From assembly GCA_964570935.1 (NCBI GenBank), contig CAZMZP010000073.1:1-64000 (forward strand): a DNA stretch of 64,000 nt. The letters are read 5' to 3'. Made by a program: the position numbers and the translations under genes. Under the pieces are notes generated by a model. That model saw only the letters and a list, made by a program, of their open reading frames with translations. It did not search any database and was not told the origin of the DNA. Positions 17,449 to 25,096 of this stretch are shown piece by piece (position 1 is the first letter of the stretch; the number at the start of each line of letters is the position of its first letter). The DNA is from JAFGJU01 sp964570935. Its GTDB lineage: Bacteria; Eisenbacteria; RBG-16-71-46; JAFGJU01.

Positions 17449-18745
17449 GCGGTCCGTCTCGTACGAGGGCACGGGGCTTCACACGGGCCAGAAGTCTGTC
17501 GCAACATTCAGGCCCGCCCCGGTGGACCACGGCGTCAGGTTCGTTCGAGTCGACCTGCCGGGGAGCCCCCAGGTGCAGGTGGTTCCCAGGAACGCGAAGT
17601 ACGACCAGACGGCCGGCAGAAGGACGATCATCACCGAGGGCGGGGTCGAGGTCCACACCGTGGAGCACATACTGGCGACCGTGGCCGGCCTCGGGATCGA
17701 CAACATAATAATCGAGCTCAACTGCGTCGAGGCCGCGGAGGCAAAAGACGGAAGCGCGGCGCCGTTCGTGGAGCTGCTGCGGGGAGCCGGGCTCGTCAAG
17801 CAGAGCTCACTCAAGAGGTTCTTCAAGGTCACGAAGCCGGTGTCTCTCAAGGACAACGGGGCCGAGCTCCTTGCGGTGCCGTACGACGGGCTCAGGATAA
17901 GCTTCACCATAGAGTACGACAACCCCTGGGTGGGGACGCAGTACGCCTCGTTCGAGGTGACGGACGAGACGTTTGCCAGGGAGATCGCGCCGGCGCGCAC
18001 CTTCGTGCTGTTCCGTGACGTGGACGACCTGCGCGCGAAGGGAATGATCAAAGGCGGCAGCACCGACAACGCCATCGTCGTCAAGGAAGACGGCATAATG
18101 GGCGGCGTCGCGCTCAGGTTCAGAGACGAGTTCGTCAGGCACAAGATACTGGACTTCCTGGGCGACCTGTTCCTCACCGGGTTGCCGCTCCTGGGGCACT
18201 TCATAGCGGTCAAGTCCGGGCACGCCAGCAACGTGAAGTTCGTCAAGCGGCTGAGCGAGGAGACCGGAGGCGACGGTTTCCGCAGGACCCAGGCCGGGCC
18301 GGCGGGCAAGTGTCACCTCGACATAAACGCAATCCAGAAGATAATGCCCCACCGCTACCCGTTCCTGCTCGTGGACAGGATCCTCGAGCTGGAAGACCGA
18401 AGGCGCGTCGTGGGCATCAAGAACGTCACGATCAACGAGCCCTTCTTCGAGGGCCACTTCCCGGGACACCCCATCATGCCGGCTGTGCTCATCATCGAGG
18501 CCATGGCCCAGGTGGGAGGGGTGCTGCTGTTGAGCACGGTCGACAACCCCGAAGACAAGCTCGTGTACTTCATGGGCATCGACAACGCCAAGTTCCGGAA
18601 GCCGGTGCTTCCGGGTGACCAGCTCCGTTTCGAGCTGGAGCTGGTGCGTCTCAAGAACAGGATCTGCAAGATGACCGGCAAGGCCTTCGTCGACGGCGAG
18701 CTTGTGGCGGAGGCGGACCTGCTTTCGATGATAATGGACAGGTGA
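17423..18745 (+). CDS. lpxC: LpxC-FabZ fusion: UDP-3-O-acyl-GlcNAc deacetylase / 3-hydroxyacyl-ACP dehydratase
   Basis: This is a 440-aa bifunctional protein. The LpxC half (about 1-285) is the zinc deacetylase that commits UDP-acyl-GlcNAc to lipid A; its ligands and catalytic residues are visible as His78/His82 (HTVEH), His240 and Asp244 (HKILD) and His267. After a short linker, the FabZ half (about 302-440) is the hotdog dehydratase of fatty-acid synthesis, with catalytic His345 (GHFPGHP) and Glu359 (IIEAMAQ). The fusion is known from Bacteroidetes/Chlorobi-type genomes. It couples use of the 3-hydroxyacyl-ACP pool by lipid A and fatty-acid synthesis. The ATG lies just after GGAGCGGAGG within the end of lpxD. 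Confidence 0.95.
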   Translation: MLKQQTTIERSVSYEGTGLHTGQKSVATFRPAPVDHGVRFVRVDLPGSPQVQVVPRNAKYDQTAGRRTIITEGGVEVHTVEHILATVAGLGIDNIIIELNCVEAAEAKDGSAAPFVELLRGAGLVKQSSLKRFFKVTKPVSLKDNGAELLAVPYDGLRISFTIEYDNPWVGTQYASFEVTDETFAREIAPARTFVLFRDVDDLRAKGMIKGGSTDNAIVVKEDGIMGGVALRFRDEFVRHKILDFLGDLFLTGLPLLGHFIAVKSGHASNVKFVKRLSEETGGDGFRRTQAGPAGKCHLDINAIQKIMPHRYPFLLVDRILELEDRRRVVGIKNVTINEPFFEGHFPGHPIMPAVLIIEAMAQVGGVLLLSTVDNPEDKLVYFMGIDNAKFRKPVLPGDQLRFELELVRLKNRICKMTGKAFVDGELVAEADLLSMIMDR

Positions 18746-18769
18746 CGCGGTTCCCGGGCAGGGGAATGT

Positions 18770-19570
18770 ATGCCTCAGATTCATCCTACCGCAGTAGTTG
18801 ACCCCGACGCCAGACTGGCAGCCGACGTCACAGTCGGGCCGCATTGCGTTGTTTCCGGCGACGTGGAGATTGGGACTGGCACCGTCCTGGGGGTCGGCGT
18901 GGTCGTTGAGGGCCCGATCAGGATCGGGAAGAACTGCAGGCTCGCCCATCACGCGGTGGTGGGTGCTCTGCCGCAGGACTTGAAGTACAAGGGCGCGCGG
19001 AGCCTGGTGGAGATCGGTGACGGCAACACAATAAGGGAATTCGTGACCATCAACAGAGCGACTGACGAAGGCGACAAGACGGTGGTGGGCGACAACAACC
19101 TTCTCATGGCCTACGTCCACCTGGCGCACAACTGCGTGATCGGGAGCAACGTGATACTTGCCAACGCCGTCAACCTGGCCGGCCACGTCACGATCGAGGA
19201 TTTCGCGAGCGTCGGAGGCCTCACTCCCATCCATCAGTTCGTCAGGGTCGGGAGATACGCGTTCATCGGCGGCGGCTCGAGAGTACCCAAGGACGTGACT
19301 CCGTTCGTGAGAGCCGCGGGGAACCCGCTCAGGGTCGTGGGGCTCAATTCGATCGGCTTGATGAGGCGAGGGTTCTCGCAGGAGGTCAGACTCGAGCTCA
19401 AGCGGCTCTACCGGCTGTTCTTCCGTTCGGGGCTTAACACGTCGCAGGCGCTGGCCAGGATAGAGGCCGAGCTGCCCGGCACCCCCGAGGTAAAGGAATT
19501 CGTCCAGTTCGTGCGGTCGTCGCAGAGGGGCGTGGAAAGAGGCGCCGAGGGCGCAGACGACGAGGACTGA
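18770..19570 (+). CDS. lpxA: UDP-N-acetylglucosamine acyltransferase LpxA
   Basis: The 266-aa protein has N-terminal left-handed beta-helix hexapeptide repeats (IHPTAVVDPDARLAADVTVG onward), the catalytic-histidine stretch MAYVHLAHNCVIGSN (about 118-132), the LpxA-typical FVRVGRYAFIGGGSRVPKDV and a helical C-terminal domain from about 190. It catalyses the first acylation of lipid A synthesis. It ends in an acidic tail (GAEGADDED). Start ATG follows AGGGGA. Order lpxD, lpxC-fabZ, lpxA is as expected for one operon. Confidence 0.94.
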   Translation: MPQIHPTAVVDPDARLAADVTVGPHCVVSGDVEIGTGTVLGVGVVVEGPIRIGKNCRLAHHAVVGALPQDLKYKGARSLVEIGDGNTIREFVTINRATDEGDKTVVGDNNLLMAYVHLAHNCVIGSNVILANAVNLAGHVTIEDFASVGGLTPIHQFVRVGRYAFIGGGSRVPKDVTPFVRAAGNPLRVVGLNSIGLMRRGFSQEVRLELKRLYRLFFRSGLNTSQALARIEAELPGTPEVKEFVQFVRSSQRGVERGAEGADDED

Positions 19571-19635
19571 CGCGACGCGTGGCGGCCCCGCGGCGGGAGG
19601 TGCGAGGCCGGTCACGGCAAGCGCAATAAACCCAG

Positions 19636-19664
19636 TTGTCATCGCTCGGAGCCCGTGGCATATT
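19636..19664 (+). promoter_or_regulatory. candidate internal promoter before the oxidoreductase gene
   Basis: TTGTCA (19636-19641), 17 bases, then CATATT (19659-19664). It lies in the largest gap (144 bases) between lpxA and lpxB genes and its -10 box is inside the inverted repeat 19651-19679. It could start a second transcript for the lpxB-waaA-lpxK half of the cluster. Confidence 0.35.
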
Positions 19665-19679
19665 GAGATGCCAACGGGC
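19651..19679 (+). other. stem-loop between lpxA and the oxidoreductase gene
   Basis: GCCCGT(G)GCAT at 19651 pairs with ATGCC(A)ACGGGC ending at 19679, broken by one bulged base, around a six-base loop. Only TTT follows. It may be a weak terminator for the lpxD-lpxC-lpxA segment or an operator overlapping the candidate promoter. Confidence 0.4.
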
Positions 19680-19714
19680 GTTTGTGCATTCTGGGCACGA
19701 GGAGAGAGAAGAAC

Positions 19715-20710
19715 ATGAGCGGGCCGCTGAAGTACGGCGTTGCAGGCGTGGGGCACCTGGGGAAGCAGCACGCCAGGGTGGCCGCGTCCCTGGCAGGGGT
19801 CACACTGGTGGGGCTCCACGACACGGACCCGGGGACACTGCGGAGAGTGGCCTCGGAGCTGGGAGTGCGCCCGTTTTCGACCCTGGCCGAGCTGGTCTCA
19901 TCCGTCGAGGCGGCCAGCATCGCCGTGCCCACGACGTCGCACTTCGAGGTGGCGATGCAGTGCGTCTCGGCCGGCGTGCACGTGCTCATCGAGAAGCCGC
20001 TGGCCGCGACCGTGAGCCAGGCCGAGGAACTGGTCGGGGCCGCCTCGGCGAAGCCGGTGGTGCTTCAGACCGGGCACATAGAGAGATTCAACCCGATAGT
20101 GCAGGCCTCCTTCCCCCTAATCAAAGGTCCCAGGTTCATAGAGGGCCACCGGCTTTCCTCGTTTGTCGGAAGAGGCACGGACATAGACGTGGTGCTCGAC
20201 CTGATGATACATGACATAGACCTCTCGCTCGCGGCCGTGGACAGCCAGGTTCGCGCGGTCGAGGGCACCGGGGTCCCGATACTGTCGCGCAACATCGACA
20301 TCGCGAACGCCAGGATATCCTTCCGGAATGGCGCCGTGGCCAACCTCACCGCGAGCAGGGTGTCCAGGGAGAAGACGCGCAAGATACGTTTCTTCTGCGA
20401 GGATTCCTACATCTCGATCGACTGTCTCGGCAGGACGGCGGAGCTCTACAGAAAGGGTCTCCCCGCGGCCGCGCGCGACGGAGAAGGTGCCTGGGAGGAA
20501 ACCGTGATCGCCCCGGGGATACTGAGGCGCGTGATAGCGGCCCCGGAACAGGAGCCCCTCCGGCTGGAGCTGGAGCACTTCGTGAAGTGCGTCTTGTCGG
20601 GTGCGACTCCTATTGTGGACGGACTCGCGGGCTTGAGAGCCATGGAAGTGGCCCTCAAGGTCATAGACAAGATAAGAGAGGGAATCGGCGGCGCCGCGCC
20701 GGGTGCGTGA
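19715..20710 (+). CDS. Gfo/Idh/MocA-family oxidoreductase between lpxA and lpxB
   Basis: The 331-aa protein begins with a Rossmann fold (KYGVAGVGHLGKQHARV) and has the family hallmark EKPLA (about 100) and a C-terminal alpha/beta domain with DLMIHDIDL. It probably oxidises or rearranges a sugar or nucleotide sugar with NAD. Its place between lpxA and lpxB suggests a role in lipid A precursors. GnnA, which with transaminase GnnB makes UDP-GlcNAc3N for 2,3-diamino lipid A in some bacteria, is a Gfo/Idh/MocA enzyme associated with lpxA, so a GnnA-like role is one possibility; no GnnB-like aminotransferase is present here. ATG at 19715 is preferred to one 11 codons upstream because of the GAGGAGAGAG before it. 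Confidence 0.85.
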   Translation: MSGPLKYGVAGVGHLGKQHARVAASLAGVTLVGLHDTDPGTLRRVASELGVRPFSTLAELVSSVEAASIAVPTTSHFEVAMQCVSAGVHVLIEKPLAATVSQAEELVGAASAKPVVLQTGHIERFNPIVQASFPLIKGPRFIEGHRLSSFVGRGTDIDVVLDLMIHDIDLSLAAVDSQVRAVEGTGVPILSRNIDIANARISFRNGAVANLTASRVSREKTRKIRFFCEDSYISIDCLGRTAELYRKGLPAAARDGEGAWEETVIAPGILRRVIAAPEQEPLRLELEHFVKCVLSGATPIVDGLAGLRAMEVALKVIDKIREGIGGAAPGA

Positions 20711-20743
20711 CGGCCGGCGGGAGAGCCTCCGGAAAGCAGGACA

Positions 20744-21940
20744 ATGTCTGCCGGAAAACCCAAGCTCCTCATAGTCGCAGGCGACCCCAGCGGGGACCTG
20801 CACGCCTCACGCCTCGTTTCGGCCATCAGAGCCCGGGCTCCGGAAGCCCGCGTGCTGGCTGCCGGCGGACCCAGAATGAGGGAAGCCGGAGCTGAAATGG
20901 TTGCGTCGCTGGACGGGCTCGGAGTGATGGGCTTCGCCGAAGTGCTTTCCAAGCTGCCGCAATTCCTCTTCCTCATGCGGCGCATGAAGCGTATCCTGCA
21001 ACAGGAACAGCCGCAATTAGTTATCGCTGTAGATTTCCCCGGGTTCAACCTCAGGCTATGCCGGGAGGCCAAGGGCGCGGGGGCACGCGTGATGTACTAC
21101 ATCGCCCCGCAGGCCTGGGCCTGGGGAAGAGGCAGGCTGAAGCTCATGGCCTCGGTGATAGACCGGCTGGCGGTCGTGTTTCCGTTCGAGGTCGCCTTTT
21201 TTCGCGCGGCCGGGATTGACACGGAGTTCGTGGGACACCCGCTTCTGGAGTCAGTCGGAGTGAAGGAAGACAAGGCCGCGGTGCGAAGACGGCTCGGGAT
21301 AGCCCCCGAGTCGCGGGTGGTGGCGCTGCTGCCGGGCAGCAGGCTGCAGGAAGTGCGCAGGCTTCTGCCCTCGATGCTCGAGGTGGGGCGGCTTCTCCGT
21401 AGCGAATACGGAGTGGAAGTCGCTGTCGGCGCTGCCGACAGCGTGCCGAGTGAAGCGGTTGACGGCGCCGTGCGCGCCTGCTCCCGACCGGCGGGCCTGA
21501 GGCCGCGCGGCACGGGACGGAGCGGGGCTGAAACGCCGTTCGAGCCGCGCGTTTTCCGGGGGGTGACTTCGGACCTGCTCGCGGCCTCCGACGCCGCGCT
21601 GATCGCTTCGGGTTCGGCCACTCTGGAGGCCGCTATCGTGGGCACGCCGATGGTCATAGTGTATAGGGTTTCGCCGGTGTCCTGGGCCATCGCGAAGAGG
21701 ATTGTCTCGATAGACACGATCGGCCTCGTCAACATAGTCGCGGGAGAGAAGATTGTCTCCGAGTATCTTCAGGACGCCATCGACGCACGTAAGATTGCCG
21801 AAGAGCTGAGGGAGCTCGTGTTCGACGACCGCAAGAGGTCGGATGTCAGCTCGCGGCTCGCACGGGTGAGAAGCTCGCTGGGAGAGCCGGGCGCCTCAGC
21901 GAAGGCGGCGTCGATGGCGCTTGGGATGGTGGGGTTGTAA
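20744..21940 (+). CDS. lpxB: lipid-A-disaccharide synthase LpxB
   Basis: The 398-aa GT19 glycosyltransferase joins UDP-2,3-diacylglucosamine and lipid X at the inner leaflet. Signatures include VAGDPSGDLHASRL near the N-terminus, VDFPGFNLRL, YYIAPQAWAWGRGR, ALLPGSRLQEVRRLLP and the nucleotide-binding ASGSATLEAAIVGTPMVIVY near 290-310. A Gly/Arg/Pro-rich segment (about 245-268, SRPAGLRPRGTGRSGAETP) looks like a loop insertion, as also found in lysS and nadB. The lipid X-forming hydrolase (LpxH/LpxI) was not found in the window. Confidence 0.93.
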   Translation: MSAGKPKLLIVAGDPSGDLHASRLVSAIRARAPEARVLAAGGPRMREAGAEMVASLDGLGVMGFAEVLSKLPQFLFLMRRMKRILQQEQPQLVIAVDFPGFNLRLCREAKGAGARVMYYIAPQAWAWGRGRLKLMASVIDRLAVVFPFEVAFFRAAGIDTEFVGHPLLESVGVKEDKAAVRRRLGIAPESRVVALLPGSRLQEVRRLLPSMLEVGRLLRSEYGVEVAVGAADSVPSEAVDGAVRACSRPAGLRPRGTGRSGAETPFEPRVFRGVTSDLLAASDAALIASGSATLEAAIVGTPMVIVYRVSPVSWAIAKRIVSIDTIGLVNIVAGEKIVSEYLQDAIDARKIAEELRELVFDDRKRSDVSSRLARVRSSLGEPGASAKAASMALGMVGL

Positions 21941-21943
21941 GGT

Positions 21944-22639
21944 GTGAATCGCCTTTCTGTGCTGGACCGTATAGTGGCCGCGACAACCGGTCTGGCCGGT
22001 GCGGTTGTGGTATTGCTGTTGGGCCGGAGTCTCAGAGTCGAGTGGTTGGGTCCGGGCGACACTGTTCGCCGCCAGGCCCCCGTGGGAAGGAGGATATTCG
22101 CCTTCTGGCACGGAGAGCTCCTTCCGCTGGCCTACACTCACAGGAGACGAGACATCTGTGTGCTGGTCAGCCGCCACAGGGACGGGGAGTGCATTGCCCG
22201 CGTCCTGAGACGGCTTGGGTTCCATACGGCCAGAGGGTCCACGTCGGACGCGGGCCGGGAGGGCGCGTTTCAGATGTGTGGAAGCCTCAGGAACGGCAGG
22301 GACGCGGCGGTTGCGCCCGACGGGCCGAAGGGGCCGCGACACCGCGTGCAGCCCGGAGTCGTGTACCTGGCGCAGAGAACCGGGGCGAGCCTGGTCCCCA
22401 CGGCCTGCCATGCGGAGAGACGATTGCTGCTGGGCACGTGGGACAGGTTCCAGGTCCCACTCCCGTTTTCGAGAGTCGTGGTGGTGAGCCAAGCACCCAT
22501 CAGAGTGCCGCGCCATTTGAGCGACCCGGACGTCGAGACGTATCGCGCCACGTTGGAGAAGGCTCTGGAAGAGGCGGGCGAGAGAGCTCTCGACTTCCTG
22601 CGTTCCGGGCGGACTTCGCCGCTGGTGAAAGAGGGGTAG
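21944..22639 (+). CDS. DUF374 lysophospholipid-acyltransferase-like protein
   Basis: The 231-aa protein has an N-terminal membrane segment (about 8-28), then the DUF374 signatures FWHGELLPLAY (the HxxxE acyltransferase-like motif), VSRHRDGE and APDGPKGPRH. Members often lie next to lpxB/waaA, and a role in late lipid A acylation or in trimming is inferred, since no canonical LpxL/LpxM is seen nearby. Start is GTG three bases after the lpxB stop; the coupling is probably by reinitiation. Substrate is unproven. Confidence 0.8.
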   Translation: MNRLSVLDRIVAATTGLAGAVVVLLLGRSLRVEWLGPGDTVRRQAPVGRRIFAFWHGELLPLAYTHRRRDICVLVSRHRDGECIARVLRRLGFHTARGSTSDAGREGAFQMCGSLRNGRDAAVAPDGPKGPRHRVQPGVVYLAQRTGASLVPTACHAERRLLLGTWDRFQVPLPFSRVVVVSQAPIRVPRHLSDPDVETYRATLEKALEEAGERALDFLRSGRTSPLVKEG

Positions 22640-22640
22640 A

Positions 22641-23969
22641 GTGTTAAAGAAGAACCCGCGAAACGGGACGGGGTGGCCGGCGTTCGTGTTGTACGGCGTC
22701 GTGACCTCCGTGTGCTTTGTCGTTGGCGCACCCGTGTGGATAGCGGGGCTCCTCACCAGTCCTGCGAAGTGGAGCAGCCGGCTGGGCTTCGTCCCGGTCG
22801 TTCCCCGCCGCCGGCCGGGCGGGAGCGCGCCGGCGAAGAGAAGAGTCTGGGTGCACGCTTCGTCGGTGGGCGAGGTCAGGGCTGCAGCCAAGCTGGTCAG
22901 GGAGATGTGCAGGGACTCCGGGGTCGAAGTGGTCTTTTCGACCATGACGGCCACCGGGAACCAGGTGGCAAGAGACTCCTTGCAGGGTCCGTGCGCCTTC
23001 TTCTTTCTTCCCCTGGACGTGCCGTTCATCGTCCTGAGATCGCTTCGACTGATCGACGCCGACTCGCTCGTGCTGGTGGAGACCGAGCTCTGGCCCTGCT
23101 TGGTGTTTCTGGCGAAGCGCAGGGGCGTCAAGGTGGTTGTCGTAAACAGCAAGGTGAGCGACAGGTCGCGAAAACGCTACGCTATGTTCGGGTTCCTGTT
23201 CAGGCCGGTGTTCGGGAGCGTGGACGCCGTGATGGCCCAGAACGAGCGGAACGCCGGGCGGTTCGAGCTCCTCGGCACGCCACGTGAACGGATAACCGTC
23301 ACCGGCAACACCAAGCAGGACGCGGAGGCGGGCTCGGTCGCTTGCCTGGAGCTGCGACAGAAGATGGGCTGGGGACAGGACGACGTCGTCGTCACCGCCG
23401 GCAGCACCAGGCCGAACGAAGAAGCGGCTCTCTGCGCCGGCTTCGCCGGCGCGAGAGCATCCGCCCCGGGTTTGAGACTGGTGCTCGCCCCCAGACACCT
23501 GGGAAGGGTGGAGTACGTCTCCAAAATCGTGAGCTCGAACGGACTGACTCAGGCGAAGTGGAGCGGGCTGCATGGCACCGGAGCGGCTGAAGCGCATGGC
23601 GCGAGCGTGCTGCTGCTGGACACGATCGGAGACCTGGTGGCGGCCTACCGGGAATCGGACGTGGCCTTCGTGGGGGGCACTCTGTCCGGGCACGGCGGTC
23701 ACAACGTACTCGAGCCGGCCGCGGCCGGACTGGTCATACTGGCGGGCGCCTCCCGCGAGAACATAGAGGACGACGCCCGTGCCCTCGAAGAGCGCGGCGC
23801 GCTGTTGACGGTGGAGAACTCGTCCCAGGTCACTGAGGCCCTGGGCAGGCTGGCGCGGTCCAGGGAGGAGAGGGCGCGACGCTCCGCGGAGGCGCTGGAG
23901 TTTTACAGGTCCAGGCCGGTGGCGTCGTTGAAAACACTGGAGCAATTGAGAAGGATTGGCGTGTTTTGA
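22641..23969 (+). CDS. waaA: 3-deoxy-D-manno-octulosonic acid (Kdo) transferase WaaA
   Basis: This 442-aa GT30 enzyme adds Kdo to lipid IVA. An N-terminal membrane anchor (about 14-36) is followed by VWVHASSVGEVRAA, FSTMTATGNQVA, FFFLPLDVPF, VLVETELWPCLVF and the C-terminal nucleotide-sugar site GGHNVLEPAAAGL. The GTG start lies one base after the DUF374 stop, with GAGGGG upstream. The stop shares bases with the TTG start of lpxK (TTGA). Confidence 0.93.
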   Translation: MLKKNPRNGTGWPAFVLYGVVTSVCFVVGAPVWIAGLLTSPAKWSSRLGFVPVVPRRRPGGSAPAKRRVWVHASSVGEVRAAAKLVREMCRDSGVEVVFSTMTATGNQVARDSLQGPCAFFFLPLDVPFIVLRSLRLIDADSLVLVETELWPCLVFLAKRRGVKVVVVNSKVSDRSRKRYAMFGFLFRPVFGSVDAVMAQNERNAGRFELLGTPRERITVTGNTKQDAEAGSVACLELRQKMGWGQDDVVVTAGSTRPNEEAALCAGFAGARASAPGLRLVLAPRHLGRVEYVSKIVSSNGLTQAKWSGLHGTGAAEAHGASVLLLDTIGDLVAAYRESDVAFVGGTLSGHGGHNVLEPAAAGLVILAGASRENIEDDARALEERGALLTVENSSQVTEALGRLARSREERARRSAEALEFYRSRPVASLKTLEQLRRIGVF

Positions 23970-25096
23970 GAGCTCTGCTTCGGTCCGCTCTTGAATACCT
24001 TGAAGAGAACGAAGAGTCCCGACTGGTCAGGACGGTGGCCTCGCCGCTCCTGGTCCTCTCCTGGGGGTACGGACTGGCCATGGACTCCCGGTGGCTCCTC
24101 CTGGAGCTGAGGCGGCCCGTGGCGGTCCCATGCGCGGTAATAAGCGTCGGGAACCTCACGGTCGGCGGCACGGGCAAGACCCCGCTAGTGGCCTGGCTCG
24201 GACGCTACCTCAGTGGAAGAAACCTGGCGGTCGCCGTCGTGAGTCACGGCTACGGCTCGAGGTCCAGAGACAGGTTTGTGATGTTGAAAGCAGCGAGGCC
24301 GTCCCGCGGACTGGCCAGGAGGGCCGGAGACGAGACGGTGCTTCTGTCCCGGGCCCTGGGGCCGATCCCGGTGGGCTCCGGCCGGAGAAAGATCGAAACG
24401 CTGGCCAGGCTCTGGGACAGGGTGCGACCTCAGGTGGTGCTGGTGGACGACGCGTTCCAGACCATAGGCGTGAGACGGGACCTGGACGTGGTGATGGTGG
24501 ACGCCGTGAACCCCTGGGGCCGCGGCTACCTTCTGCCGCGCGGCCGGCTGAGGGAGAGGCGCGAGAATCTCTCAAGAGCGGACGTGGTGGTAATCACTCG
24601 CTGCAACGAGGCCGCGGACCTGTCGGCGACGCTGTCGGACGTACGCGGCCTGACGAAAGCGCCGGTGGTCACGGCAGATCACGTACCGGACGGTGTGTCG
24701 AGGGTAGACACGTGGGAGACTCTGCCCTCGGGTTCGCTGGCCGGGAAGAACGTCTACGTGTTTTCCGGAATAGGCAACCCCTCGTCCTTCGAGCGTGCCC
24801 TGGGCGAGATGGGGGCCGTGGTGGTGGGCGCTCGGAGGTTCGGAGACCATCATTTCTTCTCCCCGGCGGACATGGAGAAGATCGAGGACGCGGCCTCGAA
24901 ACTGGGCGCGGAGTATCTGGCCACCACGGAGAAAGACGCCGTGAGACTTCCTCGCGGCGCCAGGACGAGGGCTCCGGGAGGGATCGTCGCAGTCGGGGTC
25001 GGCATCAGAATCAGGGACGGCAGGGAAGCGCTGGAAAGCGCGGTCCTCAAAGCCGTCGCCGGACGTCAGACCGGAGAGAGTCGATGCAGAGCGTGA
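23966..25096 (+). CDS. lpxK: tetraacyldisaccharide 4'-kinase LpxK
   Basis: The 376-aa membrane-associated kinase phosphorylates the 4' position of lipid A precursor. The N-terminal hydrophobic region precedes VISVGNLTVGGTGKTPLVAW (P-loop, about 52-71), then VVSHGYGSR, DDAFQ (about 162-166), RDLDVVMVDA and a C-terminal TTEKDAVRL. The TTG start at 23966 overlaps the waaA stop; no better start was found in frame. It overlaps nadB by 13 bases, unusual company for an LPS gene. Confidence 0.92.
   Translation: MRALLRSALEYLEENEESRLVRTVASPLLVLSWGYGLAMDSRWLLLELRRPVAVPCAVISVGNLTVGGTGKTPLVAWLGRYLSGRNLAVAVVSHGYGSRSRDRFVMLKAARPSRGLARRAGDETVLLSRALGPIPVGSGRRKIETLARLWDRVRPQVVLVDDAFQTIGVRRDLDVVMVDAVNPWGRGYLLPRGRLRERRENLSRADVVVITRCNEAADLSATLSDVRGLTKAPVVTADHVPDGVSRVDTWETLPSGSLAGKNVYVFSGIGNPSSFERALGEMGAVVVGARRFGDHHFFSPADMEKIEDAASKLGAEYLATTEKDAVRLPRGARTRAPGGIVAVGVGIRIRDGREALESAVLKAVAGRQTGESRCRA

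Noticed and set aside
17807..19819. 670-codon antisense open frame across lpxC-fabZ and lpxA
   Set aside because: No domain or start signal is seen and it covers two genes with clear catalytic motifs; the His/Arg/Val-rich product is typical of a shadow frame.
24091..25083. Upstream extension of the nadB frame through lpxK
   Set aside because: The extension is Arg/Gly-rich with no domain, while lpxK in the other frame has a P-loop and kinase motifs; ATG 25084 with its own ribosome-binding site is the natural start.
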